From assembly GCA_002732845.1 (NCBI GenBank), contig NVSZ01000051.1:4295-11186 (forward strand): a stretch of DNA of 6,892 bases, written 5' to 3'. Every line of letters begins with the position of its first letter. The stretch's first letter is position 1. Origin of the DNA: Rhodospirillaceae bacterium (GTDB lineage: Bacteria > Pseudomonadota > Alphaproteobacteria > Rhodospirillales > Magnetovibrionaceae). A program made the position numbers and the translations under genes. Shown here in pieces: positions 6,197 through 6,892 of the stretch. Below the pieces are notes generated by a model that worked only from the letters and a program-made list of their open reading frames with translations, was not told where the DNA came from and ran no database searches.

Positions 6197-6242
6197 ACTG
6201 AACCAAGACTGAAAGTAAAATTCAGGTTGCGTTCAGGTTCGG
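6197..6242. promoter_or_regulatory. Facing pairs of 11-bp-period direct repeats (OmpR/PhoB-class operator candidate)
   Basis: On the plus strand TTCAGGTT occurs at 6221-6228 and 6232-6239, with an 11-bp period. On the minus strand TTCAGT occurs twice, as ACTGAA at 6197-6202 and 6208-6213, also 11 bp apart. The pairs point away from each other across a 7-bp AT-rich gap (6214-6220). Tandem half-sites one helical turn apart are the usual binding pattern of OmpR/PhoB-family response regulators. The minus-strand pair lies at the right place to act on the 58-residue membrane protein gene; a weak CATACT -10 candidate is at 6181-6186. The regulator is unknown. Confidence 0.5.
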
Positions 6243-6254
6243 GCTAAGGAAGTC

Positions 6255-6476
6255 TTAGTTTTCATTCTTTGAGGGGAGGTCTGATAGGTCTTGTTGCCAT
6301 TTTTGAGCAAGCGCCAGCGTACTTTGAATTTTTGGGCAACGGCACCCACATAACAAGGGTGAGGCTAAGTCTAGGACATGTTGATTTTTGTGAGGTTCGG
6401 TACACGGACCACAAATTTCCGCCGCAATCGTGCTGAGAAGCTTATCCAGCATATCTTGGTAATTCTGTTGGTTCAT
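6255..6476 (-). CDS. Small cysteine-rich hypothetical protein (possible metal-binding)
   Basis: This 73-residue protein begins MNQQNYQDMLDKLLSTIAAE, probably helical. Two cysteine clusters follow: CGPC (22-25) with nearby His29 and His33, and CGCRC (43-47). The C-terminus is charged and helical (LALAQKWQQDLSDLP). Five Cys and two His within 26 residues suggest a zinc or other metal site. CGPC also matches the thioredoxin active-site tetrapeptide, but no thioredoxin fold fits in this length. No family is recognised. I chose ATG 6476 because GGAG lies 6 bases upstream. A longer frame starting with TTG at 6542 has no visible ribosome site and would translate the tandem repeat. CTAAG-ACTTC-CTTAG on the minus strand (6242-6256) forms a small hairpin at the stop. 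Confidence 0.55.
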   Translation of the reverse strand: MNQQNYQDMLDKLLSTIAAEICGPCTEPHKNQHVLDLASPLLCGCRCPKIQSTLALAQKWQQDLSDLPSKNEN

Positions 6477-6509
6477 TGAATGCTCCGTGAATGCTCCGTT
6501 GAATGCTCC
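6477..6509 (-). repeat. Threefold tandem repeat carrying the Shine-Dalgarno sequence
   Basis: On the plus strand the units are TGAATGCTCCG (6477-6487), TGAATGCTCCGT (6488-6499) and TGAATGCTCC (6500-6509). Read on the minus strand each unit is GGAGCATTCA, so three GGAG ribosome-binding motifs stand in a row, and only the last is correctly spaced from ATG 6476. The near-identity of the units implies recent duplication by replication slippage. Confidence 0.8.
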
Positions 6510-6550
6510 AGTGTGCGACCTTTCAAAAACAACTTGGCACAATTATTAAC

Positions 6551-6569
6551 TTTTAGAAATGATCTAAAA
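6551..6569. promoter_or_regulatory. Perfect 7-bp inverted repeat upstream of the Cys-rich gene (operator candidate)
   Basis: TTTTAGA (6551-6557) and TCTAAAA (6563-6569) are perfect inverted arms around AATGA. The site lies about 75-93 bp upstream of the chosen start of the 73-residue gene. Its size and symmetry fit a dimeric repressor site. It is too AT-rich to be a stable RNA hairpin. No regulator is known. Confidence 0.35.
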
Positions 6570-6685
6570 AGACTAATATTGTATTGTTTTTATTGATCTA
6601 GGAGAGTCATTGAAACATTATGACTTGGCAATCCCTTAATTCACGCGACACCTGTGGTCGTCTCTAAAATCTTTTTGAAAATTCG

Positions 6686-6699
6686 CTCAGCTAGCTGAG
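6686..6699. other. Perfect 14-bp palindrome, possible weak terminator
   Basis: CTCAGCTAGCTGAG can fold as CTCAG-CTAG-CTGAG. Plus-strand transcription would run on into AGTTTTAA, and minus-strand transcription into CGAATTTTC. Either gives a weak terminator. On the minus strand it would lie about 70 bp after the end of the partial edge gene. A protein-binding palindrome is equally possible. Confidence 0.35.
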
Positions 6700-6769
6700 A
6701 GTTTTAAGGCTAAACGTAGTTTGACCTTCAATATTTAAGAAGTGTGAGCTCATCAGGTAAGCCTTACGT

Positions 6770-6892
6770 TCAATGATCAGCACTTTTCCATTTGACCGGG
6801 GTAATATAAATGATGCTGTCATCAACACTGACCATTACATCACCATCCTGAATATTAACCTGTATTTTCATCAAGCGACTAGCCTGCTTTCC
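6770..6892 (-). CDS. C-terminal part (or all) of a small hypothetical protein, cut by the window edge
   Basis: The minus-strand frame is open from the window edge to TGA (6770-6772), giving 40 residues. An internal ATG at 6871 would yield a complete 33-residue product, MKIQVNIQDGDVMVSVDDS followed by IIYITPVKWKSADH. The alternating hydrophobic pattern suggests beta strands. An AGG lies 12 bases before this ATG, too far to be convincing, so a longer protein starting outside the window is as likely. No family is recognised. Confidence 0.35.
   Translation of the reverse strand, partial: GKQASRLMKIQVNIQDGDVMVSVDDSIIYITPVKWKSADH

Larger units (their letters stand above)
6510..6769. other. Intergenic stretch without a supportable gene
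   Basis: This AT-rich region lies between the Cys-rich gene and the partial gene at the edge. Only very short frames occur, for example a 15-codon plus-strand frame from ATG 6629, and none has a well-spaced ribosome site. It contains the palindrome at 6551-6569, a repeated TGATCTA (6560-6566 and 6594-6600) and the perfect palindrome at 6686-6699. It probably holds the promoter of the Cys-rich gene and the 3' end of the edge gene. Confidence 0.5.

Noticed and set aside
6192..6197. TTGACA on the minus strand as a consensus -35 box
   Set aside because: No acceptable -10 box lies 16-18 bp downstream; the hexamer there is CTTCAA.
6153..6206. Longer N-terminus for the 58-residue membrane protein
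   Set aside because: The internal start at 6152 has a clear ribosome site and the extension has none; it would also overlap the putative operator.
6588..6676. Short plus-strand frames (9 codons from TTG 6612, 15 codons from ATG 6629) after AGGAG at 6600
   Set aside because: Too short and without recognisable sequence. The AGGAG is close to a TTG only and far from the ATG.
1..6892. CRISPR array, tRNA, rRNA, insertion sequence
   Set aside because: No regularly spaced repeats of suitable length, no cloverleaf-like segment and no transposase frame or flanking inverted repeats were found by reading.

Overview
The window reads as the late end of a tailed-phage genome, most likely an integrated prophage, running into bacterial chromosome. 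Several features point to an alphaproteobacterial host: a SleB-type cell wall hydrolase next to a three-helix holin of the gene-transfer-agent type, a stand-alone parvulin typical of that class, and moderate GC. This assignment is inference; no rRNA, tRNA or integrase is present to confirm it.

Phage part (about 1-5314, all on +). The end of an unidentified structural gene is followed by a 785-residue tail or receptor-binding type protein. That protein is modular: a LamG-like N-terminus, a SPRY-like middle, and three diverged copies of a DUF7483-like module at the C-terminus. Next comes a 502-residue large terminase whose motifs resemble the T7 gp19 type. A strong intrinsic terminator follows it. 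The lysis cassette comes last: a membrane-anchored coiled-coil protein, a SleB-type endolysin without a signal peptide, and a 3TM holin. The order tail fibre - large terminase - lysis resembles the right end of T7-like podoviruses. No small terminase gene is visible between tail protein and large terminase.

Chromosomal part (about 5335-6892). A cytosolic single-domain parvulin (ppiC-like) lies convergent to the holin, 20 bp from its stop. It is divergent from a small gene for a 67-residue protein, with overlapping promoter-like elements between them. Further on are two minus-strand small genes, one for a 58-residue hydrophobic membrane protein and one for a 73-residue cysteine-rich protein, and a partial minus-strand reading frame at the window edge. 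This part holds most of the unexplained small structure: facing pairs of 11-bp-period direct repeats resembling an OmpR/PhoB-class operator, a threefold tandem repeat carrying the Shine-Dalgarno sequence of the Cys-rich gene, and several palindromes.

How it works together: the phage genes provide adsorption, DNA packaging and host lysis. The chromosomal genes look like ordinary housekeeping and envelope genes. I see no clear, wholly new multi-gene system. The most distinctive points are the T7-like order in an apparent prophage, the terminator placed directly before the lysis genes, the triplicated module in the tail protein, and the operator-like repeat cluster.
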